Positions 9,201 to 16,473 of a stretch of DNA of 64,000 bases are shown in pieces. The stretch lies in NCBI GenBank assembly GCA_903895725.1, contig CAITUV010000002.1, positions 42,582-106,581 of the forward strand. Direction: 5' to 3'. The translations under genes and the position numbers were made by a program. Below the pieces are notes generated by a model. The model was not told the DNA's origin and did no database searches. It saw only the letters and a list, made by a program, of their open reading frames with translations. This DNA comes from an uncultured Myxococcales bacterium (GTDB lineage Bacteria; Myxococcota_A; UBA9042; CAIXZC01). The first letter of the stretch is position 1, and every line of letters starts with the position of its first letter.

Positions 9201-9478
9201 TCAACCTGCGCCACATGAAGTTCGAGACGGGTACCGGCTCGATGGAGTTCTGGGGCCCCATGGCAATCTCGGTGATCTACGGAATGGTCTTTGCCACGGT
9301 CCTCACGCTGGTGATGGTCCCGGTGCTGTACTCGACGTTCGACGAGCTGGGCGTGCGGATCTCGGCACGGTTGGGACGTCACCCGGTGCTGCGGCGGCTG
9401 GCCCAGATCACCGGTCTATTGCTGATCTGCCTGCTGGCCTATGCGCTGATCTCCAAGCTCTCGGCCATGGCGGCCTAG
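6275..9478 (+). CDS. RND-type multidrug/lipophile efflux permease
   Basis: A 1067-aa inner-membrane proton-driven pump of the AcrB/HAE1 superfamily. It has the N-terminal TM1 region, two large periplasmic porter loops, and TM4 with LALGMLVDNAIVIVEN (residues about 390-405), a D-N pair where AcrB has D407-D408. The TM10 equivalent is VVVNNAIILIDF, where AcrB has its proton-relay lysine. These changes resemble the non-AcrB RND branches rather than a loss of function. It starts 3 bases after the adaptor stop and is followed by the TolC gene. The substrate cannot be read from sequence. Confidence 0.95.
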   Translation: MWFTKFALEHRTTTLVFAFLLLIAGGVSYVTLPREAAPDIKIPIILVAVPYPGVGPEDIESLVTTPLEAELKDVDDLDVLNSTSSEGLSMIQVNFLPDADLSEALTSVRDKVNRVRPELPADIQEPSIQEISSSDWPILMVSISGEAGLVKLKRLAEELEQEIEAMEGVLEVDVFGGREREIRVEVNPHLLTAYGLSLTDVTTALSQENVNVPGGPVEEGDLRYTLRIPEEIKDPVQIEDMVISTKFGHPVRIREVARVVDDFKEISTVSRYRGKEGVSLSVKKQSGANIIKLVDSVKEFVDSKTPTFPAGTQVVYLNDYSKFIRERVDELENNILTALLLVVGVLFLFIGGRNALFVAVAIPLSMLMSFVILQAMGVTLNMVVLFALILALGMLVDNAIVIVENSYRHTQLGKSIYQAAFDAAKEVAWPVITSTLTTLAVFFPLLRWPGIMGKFFGYLPLTLIVTLSASLFVALVFNPVLCSIFMKPGELLSDESRKGFKASFMRGYRAVLRWSLHHRAIVVAAMLLLFFASFGAYIQSHPRIEFFPATTPDRARVNVEAPEGTNLAATDRISTQIERFLNGQDNVKHFQANVGASGSGRGSISVGEGTPYLANVSIDFQDRAEWTENPNQTIETLRGFTSQLPGAKISLSKERMGPPAGLPVNVEIAGTDYALLSQVAEEVKEKIRDIPGLTDLKDDYSAGRPELELRFNRVLSNQLILQGLRIVAGTVRTAVYGTTATTYRLGEEEFDVTVRLQDRFRKSREAILGLFVAGKEGRQIPLSEVVDLKGSVGSTAVRHIDRKRVITVSGDAQGRPGAEVLRDVRERLSTFHPRGATLSFTGENKEMVKAQAFLGQALLIGIFLIGMILITQFNSIAQTTIILLSVILSMMGVAWGLVINRMPFSVMMTGIGVISLAGVVVNNAIILIDFINQQRRDGVPLEDALVEAGAVRLRPVLLTAGTTVLGLVPMAQGFDINLRHMKFETGTGSMEFWGPMAISVIYGMVFATVLTLVMVPVLYSTFDELGVRISARLGRHPVLRRLAQITGLLLICLLAYALISKLSAMAA

Positions 9479-9490
9479 GAGGATACCAAT

Positions 9491-10933
9491 ATGCGTCTTT
9501 CCGTTTCCGCTTTCGCGTTCGGTGCGCTGGCGGTTGTCTCGTTGGCTCCGGTTGCAGCTCCTGCCCAGGAATCTCTCCCGGACGGCGAGGTGGTATCGCT
9601 CGCCACCGCCGTGAGCCAGGCCCTGGAGAACAGCCCGGACCTCAAGGCATCGAAGGAGAAGATCGCACAGGCCAATGCGCAGCTCCGGATGGCCTACGGG
9701 ATGCTCCTCCCCTTTGTTCGGGCTCAGGGCAGCTACACCCGGGCGGACGAAGAGATCAAGTTCAACATGGGGGGCCTGGCGGACATCATGGCGCTGGCCA
9801 TGGCCAACTGCCTCACGTGGGACGAAGCGGCCATGGGGCCGCGTCCTGCGGTCTGCGACCAGGCATCCTCCGGCAGCAGTTCCTCCGGCTCGTCCGCCCG
9901 CGTCATCCAGGAGCTCAACAACTTCGATGCCTCCGTCACCGTCGGCATGAGTCTGCTCAATGCCCGCACGTTCCCCCTGATCAAGAACGTGTACACCGGG
10001 CGGGAGATCGCGGCCCTGTCCGTGGACTTCACCTCAGAGCAGCTTGCATTTGCAGTCGCGCAGCTCTACTTCGGTGTGGCCACTGCACAGAACGGCGTGA
10101 GGATCCTGGCCGAGAACCTCGCCACTGCTCAGCGCCACAAGGAGCTTACCGAGGTCCGGCTGAAGAACGGCGTGGCTCTCCAGAACGAGCGCGTCCGGGC
10201 CGAGATGTCCGTGGTGCAGGCCACGTCAACGCTCGAGCAGGCGAAGCTGGCGCTCGAGCTGGTTCGCCGGACGCTTGCCCTGTTCATGGGCCGCGATCCC
10301 GATGCTTCCTTTCGCGTCGAAGAGGTCCCGTCCACCCCGTGGCAAGGTGCGGAAGGGGTCGTCCTGTCGGCGGACGACCTCGCCGGCCGGAAGGATCTGC
10401 TGATGCTCGACAAGAGCGCACTGATGGCGGAGCGCTCGGTAACCGACGTCTGGATGAAGTTCGTCCCCACCCTGGCCGGGGCCTGGACGTTTTCGGCCAG
10501 CAGTAACAAGGGATTTGCCGACCGCTACACGCAGTGGCGTGCGCTCATCTCCCTCAACTGGAGCCTGTTCGAGGGAGGAACCCGGTGGGCGGAGCTCGAT
10601 GATGCGCGGGCCCGTGTCCGGGAGTCGAAGTACCGCAGGGACTCCGCTCTGCTCAGGGCGCAGACCGAGGTCGAGCAGGCCCGCTCCTCGATGCTCACGG
10701 CCCGGCTCGACTTGTCGACCGCGGCGGACATGCTGCGGCTGGCGGAAGAGAACCTTTCGCTGGTCGAAGTCCAGTACAAGGCGGGCGTCGCTCCGCAGAC
10801 CACCCTCATCGATGCCCAGAACCAGCGCATCTCGGCCCAGCTCGGTGAGCTCAAAGCCCGGCTGCAGCTTGGCTTGGCTGAAGTGTCGTTTGCCCGGGCC
10901 GCCGGTCGCCTCGACCCTCGCAACTTCCGTTGA
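9491..10933 (+). CDS. TolC-family outer-membrane efflux protein
   Basis: The 480-aa outer-membrane channel of the tripartite pump. A cleavable signal peptide ends near APAQ. The product then shows two TolC repeats of long amphipathic helices (AVSQALENSPDLKASKEKI; LGELKARLQLGLAEVSFARA) and short beta segments. TAGGAGGA overlaps the permease stop and positions the ATG. It is the last gene of the TetR-adaptor-permease-TolC operon. A serine-rich loop (SSGSSSSGSSAR, about residues 129-140) is a likely surface or hinge insertion. Confidence 0.94.
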   Translation: MRLSVSAFAFGALAVVSLAPVAAPAQESLPDGEVVSLATAVSQALENSPDLKASKEKIAQANAQLRMAYGMLLPFVRAQGSYTRADEEIKFNMGGLADIMALAMANCLTWDEAAMGPRPAVCDQASSGSSSSGSSARVIQELNNFDASVTVGMSLLNARTFPLIKNVYTGREIAALSVDFTSEQLAFAVAQLYFGVATAQNGVRILAENLATAQRHKELTEVRLKNGVALQNERVRAEMSVVQATSTLEQAKLALELVRRTLALFMGRDPDASFRVEEVPSTPWQGAEGVVLSADDLAGRKDLLMLDKSALMAERSVTDVWMKFVPTLAGAWTFSASSNKGFADRYTQWRALISLNWSLFEGGTRWAELDDARARVRESKYRRDSALLRAQTEVEQARSSMLTARLDLSTAADMLRLAEENLSLVEVQYKAGVAPQTTLIDAQNQRISAQLGELKARLQLGLAEVSFARAAGRLDPRNFR

Positions 10934-10940
10934 ACGCGGC

Positions 10941-12401
10941 TCAGATCAGGGTCACGTAGTTGGTCGTGCGCCGCATCGGGTTGCCCACGTGCAGGTAATA
11001 CCGCAGACCGTCGGACAGCGAGAACCCGAAAATCCGCTTCTCCTGGAAGGACATCCAGAGCCGGAAGGGCCGGCTGGCCCAACGCGGAATGCGCCGGGCA
11101 AGGGATGCCATGACCTCGGGTGACGGCACACGGGAGGCCCACGGTGCCAGGTTCCCCAGCGTCTCGATGGCCCCGGGCTCGTCGAGCCGGTAGTAGGGGC
11201 CAAAAGGGTCCTGGATGAAGTCCACGGCTGCATCGAAATCCCCGGCAATGCTCTCGTCGATGTAGCCCTGCTCCGCTGCCTGTTGGGTCATCCGAGTCCC
11301 TGGCAACGGGACGGCCATCATCAGCCGTGTGGCATCGGCCTTGAGCTTGCGGGCAAGGCGGAGAGTGGCAGCTGCCTGCTCCGGTCGCTCGCCCGGCAGG
11401 CCGAGCATCACGAATACCACGAGCTTCATGCCGTGCCTGTGCACGTTGTCGGCCGCGGTCTGCAGCACCCGGTCGGTGGCGGGCTTGTTCATGAGCCGGA
11501 TTCGGAATGCCTCGTCCGCAGTCTCGACTCCCATGGCCACGACTCGACAGCCCGCTCGAGCCAGCAGCTCCGCCGCACGCTCGTTGAGTCGGTCCGCCGA
11601 GCTGTTGCACGAGAACGGAAGCCTGAACGAGGCCGGGTACACCCGGGAGAACTCTTCCAGCCAGCCGAGGTCGGTCACGAACAGGTCGTCTGCGAAGTGG
11701 ACCCACTCCAGCCTGGAACGACGAGCGACATCCGCCACTTCGGCCAGCACCCGCGACGGGCTCTTGCGCCGAACGAAGTGGCGGCCGCCATACACCTCCC
11801 GCACGAAGTGGTTGTAGCAGAAGGCGCAGTCATTGGCGCAGCCTCGGCCGGTCGTAAACTTCTTCCACGGAAAGCGGGCCTGATAGGCATACCGATAGTA
11901 GAGCGACCGATGCGGCAGGGGCAGGGAATCCAGATCCTCCACCCTCGGGGCCGGGCCGGTTTCGGTCACGTTTCCCGAAGCATCCTTGACCCAGATGCCC
12001 GGAATCCCGGTCACGGGGGTCCCTGCAGCGAGACGGTCCGCCAGATCGGGCACCGCGATATCCGCCTCTCCGACGAGTTGGAGGTCGATAGGCTCTTCCC
12101 GGATGAAACCAGGGCTGAAGGTCGGGTGAGTCCCCCCCACGAGCACCGGCGTGCCCGGAAGCCACCTCCGCACCCGGGACACCAGGTCGAGCACATAGCC
12201 CTGGGCGTAGACGTTGCACGGAACCACGACGAGCCCCGGCTGCTCCCTCCGGACCGACTCCTCGAACCGCCTTCCCTCGTCCCGCTCGATGAGCAGCGCC
12301 ACCCGGTGCCCGCGACTCTCGAGCACGGCAGCCAGCTCGGTCACGGCCAGCGATTCGTTGATCCCGTTGTCCTGGAGGAACAGTACCGATATCCCGCTCA
12401 A
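10941..12401 (-). CDS. B12-binding-domain radical SAM protein
   Basis: A predicted 486-aa radical SAM enzyme with an N-terminal Rossmann cobalamin-binding-type domain (VLFLQDN...VLVGGTHPTFS). The radical SAM core has the [4Fe-4S] motif GRGCANDCAFC (Cys188, Cys192, Cys195), followed by the MGVETADE and GLPGE signatures. The cobalamin domain lacks the DxHxxG motif, as in many class B methylase-like members. The frame runs upstream into the neighbouring gene. I chose the TTG at 12401, which has a GGGGGGGAG ribosome site and starts the conserved first beta strand. The substrate is unknown. It lies downstream of the nucleotidase-like gene on the same strand, separated by about 30 bases. Confidence 0.88.
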   Translation of the reverse strand: MSGISVLFLQDNGINESLAVTELAAVLESRGHRVALLIERDEGRRFEESVRREQPGLVVVPCNVYAQGYVLDLVSRVRRWLPGTPVLVGGTHPTFSPGFIREEPIDLQLVGEADIAVPDLADRLAAGTPVTGIPGIWVKDASGNVTETGPAPRVEDLDSLPLPHRSLYYRYAYQARFPWKKFTTGRGCANDCAFCYNHFVREVYGGRHFVRRKSPSRVLAEVADVARRSRLEWVHFADDLFVTDLGWLEEFSRVYPASFRLPFSCNSSADRLNERAAELLARAGCRVVAMGVETADEAFRIRLMNKPATDRVLQTAADNVHRHGMKLVVFVMLGLPGERPEQAAATLRLARKLKADATRLMMAVPLPGTRMTQQAAEQGYIDESIAGDFDAAVDFIQDPFGPYYRLDEPGAIETLGNLAPWASRVPSPEVMASLARRIPRWASRPFRLWMSFQEKRIFGFSLSDGLRYYLHVGNPMRRTTNYVTLI

Positions 12402-12430
12402 TCCTTGCTCCCCCCCCAACACATCATTCC

Positions 12431-14773
12431 CTAGAACTGCTGCAGCGCCGTGTCCCAGCCCACGGACAGCCCGGCAGTCGAGTCCAGCGACCACGCCAGT
12501 CCTCCCCCTCCTTCCCGGAACAGGAAGAGGTCGAATCCGAGCGTCAACGCCAGGTTTCCCCACAATGTTGCGGACAGCTTCGTGCTCCCGATCCCCTTGA
12601 GCGTGTCGTCGGTGGTCCAGTCGGAGTAGAACAGCTCGAACCGGGAATCGAGCGTGATGGCGCTCTGCGGACCGAACGTGACCAGGGGCAGCGTGTTGAC
12701 CTGGTAGTAGAAGTTCACGCCGGCGTGGAACGTGTCGGACGGGTCGATCAGCTCCCGGCGCAGGCCGTAGGTGACGCCGGCGCTGGCCTTCTGCCCGAAG
12801 AGCCATTCGAGGCCGGCAGCCCCGGTCCCTTCCAGGTGGTGAAAGTCAGCTTCATCCGCACGGGAGAACTCCGACTCGAGCCGGGCGCGCAACACCGGAG
12901 CGGGGACGTAGAACCTCTCCTTCCCGTACACGTTGCGCAGGTGGGTCCACGAGTACGAGAGCTCCTGGATGGCGAGATCCTGCGTCTCCGCAAGGTCCGC
13001 ATCCCCCGTCCTGGCCATCCCGTACTGGGCTTTCGTGAAGTCGGCCACCTTGTGGTCCCGCGTAGAGACCGTCAGCCAGAGCTGCCCCTCCCCCTTGAAC
13101 CCGTTGAACGTCGACCTGGAAAGCTGCGCCTGCTCGTACGCGGCCTCGTTCTTGATGGCCACATTCGAGAAGCTCCCGGTCCCCGACAGGCTCCCTTCCC
13201 ACAGAGGGAGCGACCAGAGCGACGGGAAGTCCGTGGCCAGCCCGAGCAGCTTCTTCCCCTCTCCGTCGACCTGGTCGAAATGCTCGGTCACCACTTCCTC
13301 GAGAAAATAGCCCGAATCGGCCCGGCGGGTGCGCTCGGAGACCACGAGAGGAAGCCCGAAACCTCTCCCTCCGCTGGCGATGAAGTCGGTCGTGACCATC
13401 TCGTATCGGCGCTTCGTGTTGATGGGCCGGTCATTGATTCGGACGGTGCCGTCCGAGTCCCGGGTCGCTCCCAGCAGGAACAGCTCCTCCCTCCGGTCCG
13501 CAGAAGCCGAATCGAGATAGGTCCCGACGTAGGTCGCGAGCTCGTCCCCGGTGACGTCCAGCACGACCACTTCGTGCTTCGACAACACCTTGAACAGGAT
13601 GCCGGAGGTGATGTCGCCCTCAATTCTGGCATCCCGTTCGAGGCGGACGCTGTCAAGCGACAGGAGCGCCACGTCGGCGTGCACCTTGCGGCGCATGATC
13701 TCCATCACATAGCCGACGAAATCGAGGCGGCTCATCGGAGGCTCGACCCGCCCCCGCCTCAGGGTCCGCATTCCAAGCGAGCATGCCTCGGATACCAGCC
13801 GGGAGATCGTGTCCGAAACGGACTGGAGACGGCTGAAGGGGCTGACCCGGCGCACCTCCGGCTCGGCCTTGTCGATCGTCCAGCGGCCCCCCTTGCGGAT
13901 CAGCGAGAGGGTGACTCGCCCGATCTTGTCGGGTGCTTTGGGCGAAGCCACGAGGAGCGTGTTACCGGCTCCGTTCCTGGCGCTCAGCAGCACCGGAGTG
14001 TCCTCTCCCTTCTTCACGAGGCCCCCAGCGATCACGAGGTCGGCCCCGGAATCGCTCCCCAGCAGCTCCAGTGTCCGGCTGCCCTGGACGCCGCCGGCCT
14101 CCATGTCCACGACGAGAATGACGAGGTCGGCCCCCTCCGCCCGCAAGCGCTTCGTTTCGGCCGCTGCAACGGGAAATGGGTCGGCCAGCTCGAGCCCCTT
14201 GAGGTTCTCGGGGTGGACCACCTTTCCGGCGTCGGCGGTGATGAGTGGAACGACGCCGACCTGCACCTCGCCGACCCGGAAGAGCTCGTGCGACTGGGAG
14301 GCCAGGAGATTGCACGGCACATCCCCTTCCGCACAGGCCACGTTTCGAACGCGGTAGTGTATACCCCCGGCCTCCAGGTCCGGCAGGTACTCGAGGAAGA
14401 CCCTGAACGGAATGGCCAGCTCCTCCACCCCCGGAACGTACACGGCTGCCCCTGCCGGAGCCAGCAGCGATGCTGCACTGGCCATTCCCGTCGGTCCCTG
14501 GCGCACGAGGAAGTTGAAGAACGGCGAGTCTCCCAGCGTTGCGCCGGAAGCCAGCACCAGGGACGGGACGCCGGCCGCTTCGTCCCGCAGCGTCATGACG
14601 AGGTTGGAAAAATCCACGCGGCCCCGTTGTTGCGAATCACACGCGAGCCTCGCCAACTCCCCGTTGAGGTTCCCGAAATGCAGCACCCGGATGCGAGTCG
14701 TCTCGGCAGCCACCCCGGCGACCGGGGTCAGTGCTGCTGTGATGACGGCTAGAAGAAGAGGCCAGTTGCGCAT
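12431..14773 (-). CDS. Degenerate 5'-nucleotidase/UshA-like exported protein with beta-rich C-terminus
   Basis: A 780-aa exported protein with signal peptide cleavage near VAA/ET (residue 23). Residues about 27-500 follow the UshA layout. The C-terminal nucleotidase signature NDRPINTKRRYEMVTTDF is followed by IASGGRGFG. All visible metal-site motifs are altered: TNDxHG is FGNLNG (33-38), GD is GA (77-78) and GNHE is GVEE (115-118). It is therefore probably a pseudoenzyme. Residues about 520-780 are beta-strand-rich with alternating aromatics and end in Phe, as in outer-membrane barrels. Its role may be binding or surface display rather than hydrolysis. The neighbours are a radical SAM enzyme and a PilZ gene. 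Confidence 0.75.
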   Translation of the reverse strand: MRNWPLLLAVITAALTPVAGVAAETTRIRVLHFGNLNGELARLACDSQQRGRVDFSNLVMTLRDEAAGVPSLVLASGATLGDSPFFNFLVRQGPTGMASAASLLAPAGAAVYVPGVEELAIPFRVFLEYLPDLEAGGIHYRVRNVACAEGDVPCNLLASQSHELFRVGEVQVGVVPLITADAGKVVHPENLKGLELADPFPVAAAETKRLRAEGADLVILVVDMEAGGVQGSRTLELLGSDSGADLVIAGGLVKKGEDTPVLLSARNGAGNTLLVASPKAPDKIGRVTLSLIRKGGRWTIDKAEPEVRRVSPFSRLQSVSDTISRLVSEACSLGMRTLRRGRVEPPMSRLDFVGYVMEIMRRKVHADVALLSLDSVRLERDARIEGDITSGILFKVLSKHEVVVLDVTGDELATYVGTYLDSASADRREELFLLGATRDSDGTVRINDRPINTKRRYEMVTTDFIASGGRGFGLPLVVSERTRRADSGYFLEEVVTEHFDQVDGEGKKLLGLATDFPSLWSLPLWEGSLSGTGSFSNVAIKNEAAYEQAQLSRSTFNGFKGEGQLWLTVSTRDHKVADFTKAQYGMARTGDADLAETQDLAIQELSYSWTHLRNVYGKERFYVPAPVLRARLESEFSRADEADFHHLEGTGAAGLEWLFGQKASAGVTYGLRRELIDPSDTFHAGVNFYYQVNTLPLVTFGPQSAITLDSRFELFYSDWTTDDTLKGIGSTKLSATLWGNLALTLGFDLFLFREGGGGLAWSLDSTAGLSVGWDTALQQF

Positions 14774-14822
14774 CCGGATTCTCCGGCAGGCCGGGAAGGG
14801 GCAGCTCCTCCCCTGGGGCGTC

Positions 14823-15512
14823 TCACCTGCCCAATGCGTTGATTTCGTGCACGATCTTCAGATAGTTCAGGAACATCCGCTCCTCCCGCTCCGAGAAGTC
14901 GAGGAGCTGGACGGCAAAACCGCCGGCAGGACAGGTCCCGGCAGTGGCGGAACGAACCACGCGGGCACTCAGCTCTACGGGCTGAGCATTGCCCGGCAGG
15001 CGCAGCAGCAGACCGAGCTGTTCTCCCGCCTCCGGTGTCATCTCGCTCTCAATGTAGAGGCCGGTGCGACTGACATCGACGGCCTGGGCCTCCATGACAT
15101 CCCCGCCCCGGCGGACCTTCATGGACAGTGAAGCAGCGAACCGCTGGTGCAGCCGCCTGTCCCATCCCGGCTGAGCCAGGGATCGGACCAGGTCCAGATA
15201 GCGGGCAGGAGGTTCTCCGATGAGCTCGATTCCCATCTCGTGCCAGGCGTTGATATGCGACTCGACCTGGAGCTGACGGGTCCAGGCCACCCGCCCCATG
15301 AGAGGGATCTCCCCCGTCTCCGCCGAAATCACGAAGCGCTGGGTGAACCCGGGCTCATGGATCTGGCGGGTCCGGATGCAGAATCCGTTGAACGACACGT
15401 TGGTGGCATACCCCAGCTCTGCGCTGCCGTCGAACACCCATCGGATGGGCAGAGTGCAGTCGAACAACTCGAACGGGGCCTGCGTCACGTCGTTTTCGTT
15501 GGGGCCGGCCAT
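14823..15512 (-). CDS. Tandem PilZ-domain protein
   Basis: A 229-aa cytosolic protein with two PilZ-like modules. The C-terminal module has the c-di-GMP-binding pattern RLHQR (RxxxR), then DVSRTG (DxSxxG). The N-terminal module keeps NVSFNG but lacks a clear RxxxR, so it is likely a structural or dimerisation copy. The GAGGAGGAG ribosome site is well placed for the ATG at 15512, and an extended -10 promoter lies just upstream. It may link c-di-GMP to envelope or motility functions; no target is evident nearby. Confidence 0.88.
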   Translation of the reverse strand: MAGPNENDVTQAPFELFDCTLPIRWVFDGSAELGYATNVSFNGFCIRTRQIHEPGFTQRFVISAETGEIPLMGRVAWTRQLQVESHINAWHEMGIELIGEPPARYLDLVRSLAQPGWDRRLHQRFAASLSMKVRRGGDVMEAQAVDVSRTGLYIESEMTPEAGEQLGLLLRLPGNAQPVELSARVVRSATAGTCPAGGFAVQLLDFSEREERMFLNYLKIVHEINALGR

Positions 15513-15539
15513 CGGCTCTCCTCCTCAACGTACTGCAGA

Positions 15540-15568
15540 AGTATAGCATCGGCCCGTGCCAATGGAAA
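15540..15568 (-). promoter_or_regulatory. Extended -10 promoter of the PilZ gene
   Basis: Reading on the minus strand: TTTCCA (15568-15563), 17 bp, then TATACT (15545-15540) preceded by TG one base upstream. It sits in the 69-bp gap between the PilZ gene and the 3' end of the HAD gene. Confidence 0.55.
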
Positions 15569-15581
15569 CCCGGTTTCCGAC

Positions 15582-16304
15582 TCAGAAGACGTGTACCGGC
15601 CACTCCCGCTCATCCGCATGCCGCAACAGCTCGCTGCGAAGATGTCCGTGCTGCTGCACGACGAGTCCGTTTCGGGCGAGGCAAAGCATTTCGAAATCCC
15701 CCATGGAATCGCCGAACGCGAACAGGGGCTTTGCGCAGATGTGCTTGCGAATGGCATCGACCTTGCCCTGGCTGCAGGTCACGGGGAGCACCAGACGGTC
15801 CGTCAGCACCTGGTCCACTACCTCGGTTCGAATGCCCAGGCAGCAATCCCGCGGAATCCCGGCCCGCGGGCCCGCCTCGTTCACCGTCCAGTGGTTCGAG
15901 GCCGACACGATCCACGTCTCCACCCCGACCGAGCGAAGCCCCAAGGCCAGATCCCGCATTGCAGGCCGGTAGTTGGGCCAGGAATAGGCATACTCGGCGC
16001 TCCAGTCCTGCACCTCGGGCAGCGGCAACCCGGCCATGAGCTGGCAGGCATGGGCGTACGCCCTCACCCGGTCAACCTCGACCATGGCCTCGTACTCGGC
16101 GTAGATGTCCTGATAGTAGTCCACGTTCCTGAGCTTCCTGGCGGCAATGAGCCACCGGAGGAACGCTTCTCCGATGTCTCCGTCCCACAGCGTGCCGTCC
16201 GCATCGAACACTGCCACCTTTCGTTGGTTCTTCCCGCACCCGGCAAGCCCCTTCTCGATGACGGAAGAAAACTCCGGTGAAAACGGTTCGAGCCAGCTTC
16301 TCAT
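15582..16304 (-). CDS. HAD-superfamily phosphatase (phosphoserine-phosphatase-like)
   Basis: A 240-aa cytosolic HAD hydrolase. Motif I is VFDADGTLW (nucleophile Asp34, acid Asp36). Motif II is the Ser in VSASNHWTV, the Lys of motif III lies in SQGKVDAI, and motif IV is FAFGDSMGDFEML. The helical cap insertion between motifs I and II fits the HAD-IB group (SerB and relatives). The ATG at 16304 follows GGGAGGAATCC; upstream codons of the open frame are not conserved. It is divergent from the exporter fusion gene, with interlocked promoters between them, so the two may be co-expressed. The substrate is unknown. Confidence 0.88.
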   Translation of the reverse strand: MRSWLEPFSPEFSSVIEKGLAGCGKNQRKVAVFDADGTLWDGDIGEAFLRWLIAARKLRNVDYYQDIYAEYEAMVEVDRVRAYAHACQLMAGLPLPEVQDWSAEYAYSWPNYRPAMRDLALGLRSVGVETWIVSASNHWTVNEAGPRAGIPRDCCLGIRTEVVDQVLTDRLVLPVTCSQGKVDAIRKHICAKPLFAFGDSMGDFEMLCLARNGLVVQQHGHLRSELLRHADEREWPVHVF

Positions 16305-16359
16305 GGATTCCTCCCGGCCCCGGTCGGGCACGCTCCGCGCACTTCCCTCCTGCACTTCG

Positions 16360-16388
16360 AGCATAGACGGTTGTCCTTCGCAAGGCAA
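16360..16388 (-). promoter_or_regulatory. Possible promoter of the HAD gene
   Basis: Minus strand TTGCCT (16388-16383), 17 bp, TATGCT (16365-16360). It overlaps face to face with the rightward promoter at 16371-16400. Confidence 0.42.
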
Positions 16389-16400
16389 TGGCTGTAGAAT
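16371..16400 (+). promoter_or_regulatory. Possible promoter of the exporter-radical SAM fusion gene
   Basis: TTGTCC (16371-16376), 18 bp, TAGAAT (16395-16400). It gives a leader of about 65 bases to the ATG at 16474. Confidence 0.45.
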
Positions 16401-16473
16401 GGCGCCAGTCGATGCCTCGGGCCTCGAGCGGCACGACACCGCTGCGAGCAGGCCGATACTCCCGGGGGAGCCC

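Noticed and set aside
7813..10506. 897-codon open frame on the + strand
   Set aside because: It is a shifted frame over the RND permease and TolC genes; composition is the Arg/Gly/Pro-rich type produced by high GC, with no ribosome site or domain.
15820..15850. GGTTCGAATGCC, resembling a tRNA T-arm
   Set aside because: It lies inside the HAD coding region and has no acceptor, D or anticodon arms in place. No tRNA was found in the window.
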